Made by a program: the position numbers and the translations under genes
NCBI GenBank assembly: GCA_044343935.1
Contig: JBIJDU010000008.1
Span: 1-57,049 of the forward strand
Length of the DNA: 57,049 nucleotides
Direction of reading: 5' to 3'
Origin: AcAMD-5 sp044343935
GTDB taxonomy: Bacteria > Actinomycetota > Actinomycetes > S36-B12 > UBA5976
Notes under the pieces: model-generated
The model's database searches: none
What the model was told of the DNA's origin: nothing
The model's input: only the letters and a program-made list of their open reading frames with translations
Shown here: piece after piece, positions 1-8,992 of the stretch
Numbering within the stretch: position 1 is the stretch's first letter
Layout of the letters: each line of letters begins with the position of its first letter

Positions 1-1873
1 TTGCCAGCCAAGAGGTGCTCTGTTTATTAAAGACTTGACCAGTTCCAGTTTTGCTGGCAATGGGAATTTGATCTAGTGGAAAACCCGGAAATACCCAGGC
101 GGTGGTGCCATCAATGGCAGTACCAGTCAAAGATTTACGAAGGTAATCCAAAACTCGCGGTGTGGTATCTACTTTTCCTGTTGCTTTTGGTTCAAATTTC
201 TCAACTACATTTCCTTTTACGTCTATTATCGCTTTTGCTAGTTGTGGTTGATACAACGTGCCACCATTTGCGATCGCGGCATATGCAACTGCTACCTGCA
301 GCGGCGTTACGACGGTGTCACCTTGTCCAATTGAGATATTAACCGCATCACCGGCTCGGAACAAGTAACCATCTTGACAATTTTCCACGGCGTATTGCCG
401 CAGTGTTTCAGCCCATACTGGATCACGTTTTGCAGTTTCTGGATAGCCAGATTTAGCGCGCTTGCACCAAACATCTTTGTTGCGTTCCCAGTTTTCCCGC
501 TTCCATTCTCGGCCACCAATGCGACCTGCAGATTCACTGGGTAAATCAATGCCAGTTAATTTACCCAGCCCAAAAGTTGTCGCCATTTTTTCAATTGGAT
601 CGCGGCCCGTCCTAACCTCATCTTTTCCGCTTTTCACCCAAAGCTCATTGGCAATTCGATAAAAAACCGTATTGCAAGATACTTCTAACGCACGGGAAAG
701 CGAGATAGGACCATAGGCGCGAGATTCATAATTTCTAAATATTCGAGATGAAATTGTCACTTCTGGTGAACAGTTATACAAACTATCAAGCGGTAATCCA
801 GCCTTCTGCGCAGCTGCCGTCATTACCACTTTAAAAGTTGATGCTGGCGCATAAAGACCTTGTGTTGGTCGATGCAGCAGCGGGACCCCGTTTGCTTCAG
901 AGATAAGCGCTTTATATTCCTTATTTGTTAGGCCATCTAACCAAATTTCTGGGTCATAGCTGGGGTAAGACGCCATCGCTAAAACTTGACCATTAGTCAC
1001 ATCAAGTACAACTGCTGCGCCGCCATCGGCGATAAAATTATTTGACCTGGCCCGATTGATTGCGTTTTGCAATTCCCGCTCAACTACTCCTTGCAATCTG
1101 GCATCAAGTGACGTGACTAAATAGTTTCCAGGTACTGACGCCGTCTCACCAACTTGACCAACTACATTGCCGGCGCGGTCAACGGCTAATAGTTTCTTAC
1201 CATCGGTGCCACGCAGCGTTAAGTCATATTGCTTCTCTAAACCAGCACGGCCAACAATGCTATTTCGTTGATAGCCACTGCTTGGGTCAGCGGCAGCTAA
1301 TTCATCGGCACTGATTGGACCGATATAACCCAATAAATGAGCGGCATTGGCATCACTTGGTGCTGGGTAGACTCGCTCTGCCACTACTTCTGCGTTAACA
1401 CCAGGAAACCGCAAGGTATTTTCCATAATGCGTAGCGCGAGTGTTGAATCAACATCGCGGGCAACTGGTACTGGTTGCAGCGGCGGACCATTCCAGCATA
1501 TTGGAGGGGGCGCCGAACCAGTTGCGCCACAAGGTGTGATGCGATTCTTTAGATCATCAACGTTAGTTTTAAGTAGATTGGAAAGTCTCGATAAAACATC
1601 GGCACCTTGGTCTGGCAGCTCGCTAATAGTTTTGCGATCTAACGTAATCACTAACGAAGTTCTATTTGCCACAAGTGGTCGGCCTGCTTGATCTACAATT
1701 AAGCCGCGCACTGCCTGAGTAGAAATTTCTCTAATGCGATTTTTGTCAGCTAGTGCAGCATAGTCTTCACCGGTAATAACCTGAATAAAAAATAACCTGG
1801 CTAGTAGCGTAATTAGCAGCGCAGTAACAAACCATTTGAATACCTGCAATCGCAGAATAGATTGATCCCTCAT
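1..1873 (-). CDS. mrdA: Penicillin-binding protein 2 (partial, 3' end outside window)
   Basis: This is the peptidoglycan transpeptidase of the elongation (rod) complex, anchored in the membrane with its catalytic domain outside. About 624 residues are visible. There is an N-terminal membrane segment near residues 11-31, then a dimerisation region and the transpeptidase domain. The active-site motifs are STFK (Ser near 345), SCN (near 399) and KTGTGQ (near 606), so only the extreme C-terminus is missing beyond position 1. The ATG at 1873 overlaps the mreD stop by 4 nt (ATGA), which indicates translational coupling. Nothing looks broken; the frame is open to the window edge. Its place after mreBCD supports the elongation-specific PBP2 over a division PBP. 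Confidence 0.93.
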   Translation of the reverse strand, partial: MRDQSILRLQVFKWFVTALLITLLARLFFIQVITGEDYAALADKNRIREISTQAVRGLIVDQAGRPLVANRTSLVITLDRKTISELPDQGADVLSRLSNLLKTNVDDLKNRITPCGATGSAPPPICWNGPPLQPVPVARDVDSTLALRIMENTLRFPGVNAEVVAERVYPAPSDANAAHLLGYIGPISADELAAADPSSGYQRNSIVGRAGLEKQYDLTLRGTDGKKLLAVDRAGNVVGQVGETASVPGNYLVTSLDARLQGVVERELQNAINRARSNNFIADGGAAVVLDVTNGQVLAMASYPSYDPEIWLDGLTNKEYKALISEANGVPLLHRPTQGLYAPASTFKVVMTAAAQKAGLPLDSLYNCSPEVTISSRIFRNYESRAYGPISLSRALEVSCNTVFYRIANELWVKSGKDEVRTGRDPIEKMATTFGLGKLTGIDLPSESAGRIGGREWKRENWERNKDVWCKRAKSGYPETAKRDPVWAETLRQYAVENCQDGYLFRAGDAVNISIGQGDTVVTPLQVAVAYAAIANGGTLYQPQLAKAIIDVKGNVVEKFEPKATGKVDTTPRVLDYLRKSLTGTAIDGTTAWVFPGFPLDQIPIASKTGTGQVFNKQSTSWLA

Positions 1874-2385
1874 GCACCCACCCGCAGCGGTAAGGAATCA
1901 CGATAAAGCGGTCGATCAAGTAAATCAATAACTGGAACTAAGAATGCCGCAAAAATTAGGCCAGAAATCAATTGCGACCCTAAATAAGCCGGCAACTGCG
2001 AAAAGGCAGCAGGCTGATTAGTTAGCAGCAGCACTATAGCTCGAACCATCACTGCTAATCCTGGCGCAGCTGCTGCCGCCAACACCGGCTTCCATGGTGA
2101 ATCATGCGGAGCGCGCACATATCTGTGAATTAACACCGCAACAACTAGGTATGCCAAACTCGATACCCCAAGTGTTCCTGCATTTGGTGCTAGCAAATCA
2201 ACAAATAAACCAGCAATTACTGCGATGCTCGCTCCCAGTCGGTAACTTCTAGTAAAGGCTTGCGCGGCAACGATAACTGCAACCACATCTGGCATATAGA
2301 TTGAAATGCCTAAACTAAACAGCAGCGTAGGTTGCAAGATAGCAAAGGCCAGCACTAACAGCAGAATGTAGCCATACTTGCGCAT
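1870..2385 (-). CDS. mreD: Rod shape-determining protein MreD
   Basis: This is a 171-residue hydrophobic protein with about five membrane segments, typical in size for MreD, the integral-membrane partner of MreC in the elongasome. Sequence conservation in MreD is weak, so the call rests on size, hydrophobicity and position between mreC and the PBP2 gene. Its start lies 3 nt after the mreC stop and its stop overlaps the PBP2 start by 4 nt, so the genes are almost certainly co-transcribed. Confidence 0.85.
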   Translation of the reverse strand: MRKYGYILLLVLAFAILQPTLLFSLGISIYMPDVVAVIVAAQAFTRSYRLGASIAVIAGLFVDLLAPNAGTLGVSSLAYLVVAVLIHRYVRAPHDSPWKPVLAAAAAPGLAVMVRAIVLLLTNQPAAFSQLPAYLGSQLISGLIFAAFLVPVIDLLDRPLYRDSLPLRVGA

Positions 2386-2388
2386 TTG

Positions 2389-3255
2389 CTACTCGCTTGG
2401 AATTTGTAGTGCTTCGCGAATCACATCACGCTTAGCTGAAATTATTATGCCAACTATCTCTAGGCTAGAAATATCTGCACTTGGAATCACCGTTGCCGTG
2501 CGATTGAGCTGTCCTGCTGCGCCATCCACGCTTGCAATTCGACCAATTGGCAATCCTGGCATGTATGGCTTTCCGGTATCAGAACCCCAAGAAAATACTC
2601 GCGCACCAATTGGCATTTTTGCGTATGGATCAAAAACCTGTAGCGATAACCGATCTACTGCGCCAGTTCCAGAAAGAAAACCAATCTCACCAGTGCCTTC
2701 GAGTCGCACCCCAACTTTGACATTTGTGTCAATTAATAGCGACGCAATTGAATAGTCCTCAGCCACCTGAATAACTCTGCCGACTAAACCAGTGCCAGCA
2801 ACTACCGTGGTGTTCATTGTGATGCCATCTTTGCTACCAGCATCAACAGTGATGGTCCAGCGAAAATCACCAGTATTTCCAACTGCAATCACTTGTGCAG
2901 GAATTACTTTATAGTTTTGCGGTGGTGTAATTCGAAGCAATTGATCAATTGCAATACCTCTACGGCGTTGATCTGCAGTTTGTGACAGTTTAAATTTAAG
3001 CTCTTCATTTTCCGCACGAAGGGCTGCTAACTCATCATCGCGTGAGGTGATTCGAGAAAGATTATCGCCAACTACTCGAAACGATTCGCCTAGTGAAGTT
3101 GCCCCGCTTTGGATTGGTCCAGTCACTTGCAGCGCAGCTGACCGCAGCGATGCCACCAAACCTTCTTCGCCGGAGCGAATGCCTATCGCTAAGAGGGTGA
3201 CAGAAACTAAAAACAACAGCGCTAACGCCAAGCGCACTCGCCCGGTATCGCGCAT
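2389..3255 (-). CDS. mreC: Rod shape-determining protein MreC
   Basis: This 288-residue protein has one N-terminal membrane anchor (about 8-26), a coiled-coil region rich in Glu, Lys and Leu (about 62-95), and the beta-rich MreC domain with family-typical segments such as VIAVGNTGDFRWTITVDAG and GLVGRVIQV. MreC links cytoplasmic MreB to the periplasm-facing PBP2. It starts 6 nt after the mreB stop. A short charged tail follows the conserved domain. Confidence 0.93.
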   Translation of the reverse strand: MRDTGRVRLALALLFLVSVTLLAIGIRSGEEGLVASLRSAALQVTGPIQSGATSLGESFRVVGDNLSRITSRDDELAALRAENEELKFKLSQTADQRRRGIAIDQLLRITPPQNYKVIPAQVIAVGNTGDFRWTITVDAGSKDGITMNTTVVAGTGLVGRVIQVAEDYSIASLLIDTNVKVGVRLEGTGEIGFLSGTGAVDRLSLQVFDPYAKMPIGARVFSWGSDTGKPYMPGLPIGRIASVDGAAGQLNRTATVIPSADISSLEIVGIIISAKRDVIREALQIPSE

Positions 3256-3261
3256 TACTAA

Positions 3262-4287
3262 CTAGCCCCTTGGGTTAGAAACTAGGACGCGCTGTAGCGC
3301 TTCGAACTCTTCCACAGTTCGACCCGAGCCCAGCACTACGCAATTGAGTGGATTTTCTGCAATTACCACTGGCATGCCTGTTTCATGGCGTAGTCGCTCA
3401 TCAAGACCACGTAGCAGCGCACCACCACCGGTGAGCATGATGCCACGATCCATGATGTCACCGGATAACTCAGGTGGGGTGCGATCTAGCGTGCTCTTTA
3501 CCGCATCAACAATTGCTTGAATTGGCTCTTCTAGCGCTTTGCGAATCTCTTCGGCCGGCAAAATCACGGTGCGTGGTAAACCAGTAATCAAATCGCGACC
3601 ACGAAGCTCAGCCTCTGGTTCATTTGGCAACGGAAACGCTGAGCCAACTTTCATCTTGATCTCTTCGGCAGTCCGCTCGCCGAGCAATAATGAATACTCG
3701 CGCTTTACATACGCAATAATCGCTTCATCAAGTTCATCGCCACCAACACGAATTGAAACTGCAACCACAATTCCACCAAGTGAAATAACCGCGATTTCAG
3801 TAGTACCGCCACCGATATCAACCACCATATTTCCAGTTGGTTCATGAATTGGCATACCAGCACCAATTGCAGCAGCCATTGGTTCTTCAATGATGTAAAC
3901 CTTGCGAGCACCAGCCTTATAGCCTGCTTCTTCAACAGCGCGACGCTCAACTCCAGTGATACCGCTTGGCACACAAATAACTAATCGAGGCTTTGCCAAG
4001 AAACGTCGCTTATGAACTTTCTGAATGAAGTAGCGCAGCATCCGCTCAGTGGTATCAAAGTCAGCAATCACACCATCTTTAAGTGGACGAACCGCAACAA
4101 TATTGCCAGGCGTACGACCAATCATTCGCTTTGCTTCAGCACCTACTGCCAAGATGTTGCCATTATCTGAATTGATTGCAACTACCGATGGCTCATTAAG
4201 CACAATTCCAGCTCCACGGACATACACCAAAGTGTTGGCAGTACCTAAGTCAACCGCCATATCTCGTCCGATGAAATTATTGCTCAT
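3262..4287 (-). CDS. mreB: Rod shape-determining protein MreB (actin-like ATPase)
   Basis: This is a full-length 341-residue MreB. Actin-fold nucleotide-binding signatures are visible: phosphate-1 DLGTANTLVYV (about 13-23), phosphate-2 DIGGGTTEIAVIS (about 158-170) and the adenosine motif GIMLTGGGALLRGL (about 284-297). It forms membrane-associated filaments that direct lateral wall synthesis, so the organism is probably rod-shaped or curved. The ATG at 4287 follows an AGAGAGG ribosome-binding site and lies 18 nt after the ndk stop. Downstream it runs into mreC. Confidence 0.97.
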   Translation of the reverse strand: MSNNFIGRDMAVDLGTANTLVYVRGAGIVLNEPSVVAINSDNGNILAVGAEAKRMIGRTPGNIVAVRPLKDGVIADFDTTERMLRYFIQKVHKRRFLAKPRLVICVPSGITGVERRAVEEAGYKAGARKVYIIEEPMAAAIGAGMPIHEPTGNMVVDIGGGTTEIAVISLGGIVVAVSIRVGGDELDEAIIAYVKREYSLLLGERTAEEIKMKVGSAFPLPNEPEAELRGRDLITGLPRTVILPAEEIRKALEEPIQAIVDAVKSTLDRTPPELSGDIMDRGIMLTGGGALLRGLDERLRHETGMPVVIAENPLNCVVLGSGRTVEEFEALQRVLVSNPRG

Positions 4288-4305
4288 GCTACGCCTCTCT
4301 GATTC

Positions 4306-4716
4306 TTACTTTGTTAAATTTGGAAAAAATAACGCAATCTCGCGCGCTGAACTCTCTTCTGAGTCCGAACCATGCGTTACGTTAAATTGAGTTTCAGTTG
4401 CTAAATCGAATCTAATCGTGCCAGGTGCAGCATTTGTTGGATTGGTAGCACCCATCATGGTGCGCCAATTAGCAATTACTTCTGGACCTTCAATCACCGC
4501 AGCAACTAATGGTGCTGAAGTAATGAAATCAACTAGGGAACCAAAGAATGGCTTGTCTTTGTGCTCGCTGTAATGCGCTTGGGCTGTTGCCTTATCCAAG
4601 GTGCGTAGTTCCATCGCAACTAGCTTCCAGCCTTTAGTCTCAATTCGAGAAAGGATTTCACCTACCAAGCCGCGAGCTACGCCGTCGGGCTTGATCAATA
4701 CCAATGTTCGCTGCAC
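4306..4716 (-). CDS. ndk: Nucleoside diphosphate kinase
   Basis: This 136-residue enzyme transfers the gamma-phosphate between nucleoside triphosphates and diphosphates. The GTG at 4716 was chosen because it gives the family's usual length and N-terminus (QRTLVLIKPDG) and has an AGGAGA ribosome-binding site at 4722-4727. A longer frame upstream would overlap the DUF4233 gene. The phospho-histidine motif NVTHGSD is near residue 112, and the MMGATNP loop is present. It sits between the DUF4233 gene and mreB. The order folC-DUF4233-ndk is, as I recall, also that of Rv2447c-Rv2445c in M. tuberculosis. Confidence 0.96.
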   Translation of the reverse strand: MQRTLVLIKPDGVARGLVGEILSRIETKGWKLVAMELRTLDKATAQAHYSEHKDKPFFGSLVDFITSAPLVAAVIEGPEVIANWRTMMGATNPTNAAPGTIRFDLATETQFNVTHGSDSEESSAREIALFFPNLTK

Positions 4717-4721
4717 AAATA

Positions 4722-4727
4722 TCTCCT
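4722..4727 (-). promoter_or_regulatory. Ribosome-binding site fixing the ndk start
   Basis: AGGAGA lies 5 nt upstream of the GTG at 4716. It decides between this start and in-frame codons further upstream. Confidence 0.75.
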
Positions 4728-4756
4728 GTTTCAGGCGTAAGAGTAGTGGGCGTTTC

Positions 4757-5098
4757 CTAAGACCCGAACCGCTGCTGACGGATTCGGTCGGCTCGGCGCA
4801 CCAGTAACAGGCCGCCCACCCATAGAACCGCAAAAAGTCCCCCAATTAAAAGCATTGGTGAAACCCAGATTCCAGTTAGCAGCACCATTGGTTGCAGCAC
4901 CGATCCTGCTGGCACCGCCCAGCCGCGCCGAAAGCCAGCTGGAATTAACACTGCAATTAGACCTAATGCACCGCCAACCGAGATGGCGACTTCAGGTGCA
5001 ATATCGTGATTTTGTATCGCAACTGGAATTGCTAACCAAATAGCAATTGCTTCAAAAATTAAAACACTCGATCCGATTAAACGCTGTCCTTTGTTCAT
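4757..5098 (-). CDS. DUF4233 membrane protein
   Basis: This 113-residue protein has about four hydrophobic segments and a basic C-terminal tail (RRADRIRQQRFGS). Small DUF4233 proteins are found directly behind folC in many actinobacteria, and this gene has that position: it overlaps the folC stop by 4 nt. Its function is unknown to me. Co-translation with folylpolyglutamate synthase is conserved and may mean a role near folate metabolism or the envelope, but that is only a guess. Confidence 0.8.
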   Translation of the reverse strand: MNKGQRLIGSSVLIFEAIAIWLAIPVAIQNHDIAPEVAISVGGALGLIAVLIPAGFRRGWAVPAGSVLQPMVLLTGIWVSPMLLIGGLFAVLWVGGLLLVRRADRIRQQRFGS

Positions 5099-6405
5099 TT
5101 GCTGAACCTCGCTTTGCCAGCACCAGCAACAGTTGCTGAACCAGTAATCAATACTCCGCTACCAGCGCCAGCACTATCGGCAACAGCAAGAGCTGCGTCC
5201 ATCGCATCAACAATATTTGGAATCACTTCAACTCGAGCAGCACCAGCAATTGCCACAACTTCAGCTGCTAAATCATCCGCCGCAATTGCTCTTTCGCTTG
5301 GCGCAGTGGTAATGATCCAATGATCAACTAGTGGAACCAATGCAGTCACAATTCCGGCAACGTCTTTGTCATCGAGCACCCCGATTACGCAAGTTAAATG
5401 ACTGAAAGTCATCGCTGCTGGAAGCGCAATTGCGAGCACCTCAGCACCATTTGGATTATGAGCAATGTCGATTACCACGGTTGGTGAGCGATGCACTACT
5501 TCTAACCGCCCTGGCATCTTGAAAGTTTCAAAAGCATGACCAATAGCGGCTGGATTCAATGGATCGTCATCGCCTAGTAAATTCTCAACTGCAACTAAAG
5601 CAGTTGCCGCATTAACTGCTTGATGCGCACCATGCACACTTAAGAACAAATCTTGATAATTCTCACGCGGAGTTTGAATTGATACTAACTGACCGCCAAC
5701 AGCTGTATTGGTGGTTACGGAATAATCACGGTCTTGCACTAGTAATTTCGCTTGCATCTCATTTGCAGTAAGTTCAATTACTTCCATTGCTTCTGGTACT
5801 TGCCGCTGCACTACTGAAATTGCACCTGGTTTAATCACGCCAGCTTTATTACCAGCAATTGATTCAATGGTGTTACCTAACCAATTCTGATGGTCATAAT
5901 CTATTGTGGTAATTGCAGTGACTCCTGCATCTACCACATTGACTGCATCCCAAGTGCCGCCAATTCCAATTTCAAGTGCTGCCATGTGCATCGGCGCCTC
6001 GGCAAATTCACTTAACGCCAACACAGTCATTAATTCAAATCCAGTTAACTTCTCACCAATTCGCTCCTCCATCATCAAAATGATTGGATAAATTTCATTT
6101 AGTGATTCCACAAATCGAGCTTCCGAAATTGGGTGGCCATCGATCAAAATTCGCTCGGTCATACTCACCAAGTGAGGCGAGGTGTAAGCGCCAGATCGAA
6201 TCCCATGCGCCCGGGCAATGGCATCTACTAATCGAGTGGTTGAACTCTTGCCATTGGTGCCAGCAACCACAATTGCTGGGAACATTCCTTGGGGATCGCC
6301 TAAGGCATCCAGCACTTTTCGCACCCGGTCCAACGAGGGGTTAATCCGGTGCTCGGCTGCTCGCTGCGCAAAGGTGGCAGTGATATCGGCAAGGTCTTTC
6401 AGCAC
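5095..6405 (-). CDS. folC: Bifunctional folylpolyglutamate synthase / dihydrofolate synthase
   Basis: This 436-residue Mur-ligase-fold enzyme adds glutamate to dihydropteroate and folates using ATP. The P-loop AGTNGKSSTTRL is near residues 48-59, the conserved ALEIGIGGTWDAVN stretch follows, and the C-terminal ligase domain carries the DIAHNPNG motif. The start is GTG at 6405. No ribosome-binding site precedes it; instead a TAGACT -10-like hexamer lies 7 nt upstream, so the transcript is probably leaderless. It is divergent from valS with only 40 nt between them, and heads the run leading to mrdA. Confidence 0.94.
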   Translation of the reverse strand: MLKDLADITATFAQRAAEHRINPSLDRVRKVLDALGDPQGMFPAIVVAGTNGKSSTTRLVDAIARAHGIRSGAYTSPHLVSMTERILIDGHPISEARFVESLNEIYPIILMMEERIGEKLTGFELMTVLALSEFAEAPMHMAALEIGIGGTWDAVNVVDAGVTAITTIDYDHQNWLGNTIESIAGNKAGVIKPGAISVVQRQVPEAMEVIELTANEMQAKLLVQDRDYSVTTNTAVGGQLVSIQTPRENYQDLFLSVHGAHQAVNAATALVAVENLLGDDDPLNPAAIGHAFETFKMPGRLEVVHRSPTVVIDIAHNPNGAEVLAIALPAAMTFSHLTCVIGVLDDKDVAGIVTALVPLVDHWIITTAPSERAIAADDLAAEVVAIAGAARVEVIPNIVDAMDAALAVADSAGAGSGVLITGSATVAGAGKARFSK

Positions 6406-6412
6406 ACGGCGC

Positions 6413-6418
6413 AGTCTA
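6413..6418 (-). promoter_or_regulatory. Probable -10 element for leaderless folC
   Basis: TAGACT on the minus strand ends 7 nt before the folC GTG, the spacing expected if transcription starts at the start codon. No Shine-Dalgarno sequence is present. Confidence 0.5.
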
Positions 6419-6433
6419 GAGCGGGATGTTCCT

Positions 6434-6439
6434 TAGGAT
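6434..6439 (+). promoter_or_regulatory. Probable -10 element for leaderless valS
   Basis: TAGGAT ends 6 nt before the valS GTG at 6446 and there is no Shine-Dalgarno sequence. It lies back to back with the folC element inside a 40-nt divergent gap. Confidence 0.5.
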
Positions 6440-6445
6440 CTGACC

Positions 6446-8992
6446 GTGACCGACCAATCTAAGTATCCGCTGCTGCCAGCAAAGCCTGGCCTTGATGGCC
6501 TGGAAGTTCGCTGGGATCAGGCCTGGGAATCCACTCAACTCTATAAATTTAAGCCAAACCACTCCCGCGAACAAATCTTCTCAATTGATACGCCGCCACC
6601 TACTGCCAGCGGATCACTTCACATTGGTCATGTGTTTTCTTACACTCACACTGATTGTGTTGCGCGCTATAAGCGAATGGCTGGTTATGAAGTTTTCTAT
6701 CCGATGGGGTGGGATGACAATGGCTTACCAACGGAACGACGCGTCCAGAATTATTACGGGATTAAATGTGATCCCAGTTTGCCGTATGACCCAAACTTTG
6801 AACCACCAGCTGAACCTGGCAAAGAGCAAATTCCAGTTTCACGGCGTAACTTTGTTGAGTTATGTTTGAAATTAACCACTGAAGATGAAAAAGCATTTGA
6901 AGCAACTTGGCGCTATTTGGGATTATCAGTTGATTGGTCACTCACTTATCAAACAATTGATGATAAGTGCCGAGCGCTTTCGCAGCGCGCGTTCCTAAAG
7001 AATCTAGAACGCGGCGAGGCATATCAATCAGAAGCACCAACACTTTGGGATGTCACGTTCCAAACTGCGGTTGCGCAGGCTGAATTAGAAGACCGGGAGC
7101 GCCCTGGCGCATATCATCGAGTTTCATTTAAAAAGCCAGATGGCAGCGATGTGTTTATTGAAACAACTCGTCCAGAATTAATTGTGGCATGTGTGGCGCT
7201 AGTTGCCCATCCAGCAGATGAGCGGTATCAACCACTATTTGGTAGTGAAGTAATCAGCCCAATATTTAATGTAAAAGTTCCAGTTGTAGCGCATGAGTTG
7301 GCCGATCCAGAAAAAGGATCTGGAATCGCGATGGTTTGTACTTTTGGTGATTTAACTGACGTGACTTGGTGGCGTGAATTGCAGTTAGCCACTCGCCCAG
7401 TTATTGGCTGGGATGGCAGGTACAGCCAAAGCACACCATCTTGGTTAACTGAACCAAGCGCAATTGCAGCTTATGGCAGATTAGCTGGCAAAACAGTTCA
7501 CACCGCACGCGAGCAAACAGTTGAGTTATTAATTGAAACCGGTAATTTGCATGGTGAGCCAAAACCAATTACTCATCCAGTTAAGTTCTTCGAAAAAGGT
7601 GATAAGCCGTTAGAAATTGTTACCACACGGCAGTGGTATATCAAAAACGGTGGCCGTCAACCAGAATTACGCGAAGCTTTGATCAAACTTGGCGATGACA
7701 TCAAGTGGCATCCAGAATTTATGCAGGCTCGCTACAGTGATTGGGTGTCTGGCTTAAACGGTGATTGGTTAATTTCAAGGCAGCGCTATTTCGGGGTACC
7801 AATTCCAGTTTGGTACGCAATTGATAGCAATGGTGAGATTGATTACGACCAAGTGCTAGTGCCAGATCAGGAGAATTTGCCAATTGATCCCAGCTTGGAT
7901 TGCCCACCTGGCTTTACCGAATCGCAGCGCAATCAGCCAAATGGATTTGCTGCAGATCCGGATGTGATGGACACCTGGGCTACCTCATCGCTTACGCCAC
8001 AAATAGTTAGTGGCTGGAGCAATGATGATGAGTTATTCCAGAAAGTGTTTCCAATGGATCTGCGGCCCCAAGGTCACGACATCATTCGCACTTGGCTGTT
8101 CGCCACCATGGTTCGCTCTTACTTAGAGTTTGGTCTAGCACCATGGAAACATGCTGCGCTCTCGGGTTGGATTTTAGATCCAGACCGAAAAAAGATGTCT
8201 AAATCCAAAGGCAACGTGGTAACGCCAATTGCGCTATTTGAAGAGCATGGCTCCGATGCGGTTCGATATTGGGCGGCAAGCGGTCGGCCGGGCACGGACA
8301 CCGCATTTGATGTTGGTCAGATGAAAATTGGTAGAAGGCTGGCCATTAAATTGCTCAACGCTTCTAAGTTTGTGCTTGGCCTTGGCGCAGCACCAGATAA
8401 ATCAAAAATTACCCAACCACACGATAAAGCAATGTTGGCAGCGTTAGCTGAAGTAATAACTGGGGCAACAAAAGCATATGAAGAGTTCAATTACACCAAA
8501 GGGTTGGAGTTAACTGAGCAATTCTTCTGGACCTTTACTGATGATTATGTTGAGTTAGTAAAAGAGCGCGCTTACCGCGAAAGCGATGCTGATGCTGAAT
8601 CGGCAAAAGCCGCACTCGCTGAAGCACTTATGATCATGTTGCGACTGTTTGCGCCAGTTATGCCGTTTGTTACCGAAGAAGTCTGGTCGTGGTGGCAAAC
8701 CGGTTCCGTGCATCAACAAAGCTGGCCCACCACAGCAGAGCTTGATGGGATTACTGGCGATGCCAAGCTGTACCGGGAAATTGGCGCTGTTATTTCCGAT
8801 ATTCGCCGGGTCAAAACTGATGCGCAACAATCCATGAAGGCTCGTATTGCCGCTGCAGTTATCTCCGGTCCTGCTGAAAGTATTGCCCGATTGCAAAGCG
8901 CGCAAGCAGATTTAATCTCAGCTGGCGGCATTGATAACTTAAGTTGGGAAAACGCAGATACGCTTTCCGTTAACGCAACGCTAGCTAATTAA
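6446..8992 (+). CDS. valS: Valyl-tRNA synthetase (archaeal-like actinobacterial type)
   Basis: This 848-residue class Ia synthetase charges tRNA-Val. The HIGH motif is at 59-62 (SGSLHIGHVF) and KMSKS near 583-587. The motif WDDNGLPTERRVQNYYG marks the archaeal-like ValRS type that, from memory, Streptomyces also has. The editing (CP1) domain lies between the catalytic halves and the anticodon-binding domain follows KMSKS. The C-terminal region is short, without an obvious long coiled coil. GTG start, probably leaderless. The stop codon shares a TTAA with the convergent clpX stop. Confidence 0.96.
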   Translation: MTDQSKYPLLPAKPGLDGLEVRWDQAWESTQLYKFKPNHSREQIFSIDTPPPTASGSLHIGHVFSYTHTDCVARYKRMAGYEVFYPMGWDDNGLPTERRVQNYYGIKCDPSLPYDPNFEPPAEPGKEQIPVSRRNFVELCLKLTTEDEKAFEATWRYLGLSVDWSLTYQTIDDKCRALSQRAFLKNLERGEAYQSEAPTLWDVTFQTAVAQAELEDRERPGAYHRVSFKKPDGSDVFIETTRPELIVACVALVAHPADERYQPLFGSEVISPIFNVKVPVVAHELADPEKGSGIAMVCTFGDLTDVTWWRELQLATRPVIGWDGRYSQSTPSWLTEPSAIAAYGRLAGKTVHTAREQTVELLIETGNLHGEPKPITHPVKFFEKGDKPLEIVTTRQWYIKNGGRQPELREALIKLGDDIKWHPEFMQARYSDWVSGLNGDWLISRQRYFGVPIPVWYAIDSNGEIDYDQVLVPDQENLPIDPSLDCPPGFTESQRNQPNGFAADPDVMDTWATSSLTPQIVSGWSNDDELFQKVFPMDLRPQGHDIIRTWLFATMVRSYLEFGLAPWKHAALSGWILDPDRKKMSKSKGNVVTPIALFEEHGSDAVRYWAASGRPGTDTAFDVGQMKIGRRLAIKLLNASKFVLGLGAAPDKSKITQPHDKAMLAALAEVITGATKAYEEFNYTKGLELTEQFFWTFTDDYVELVKERAYRESDADAESAKAALAEALMIMLRLFAPVMPFVTEEVWSWWQTGSVHQQSWPTTAELDGITGDAKLYREIGAVISDIRRVKTDAQQSMKARIAAAVISGPAESIARLQSAQADLISAGGIDNLSWENADTLSVNATLAN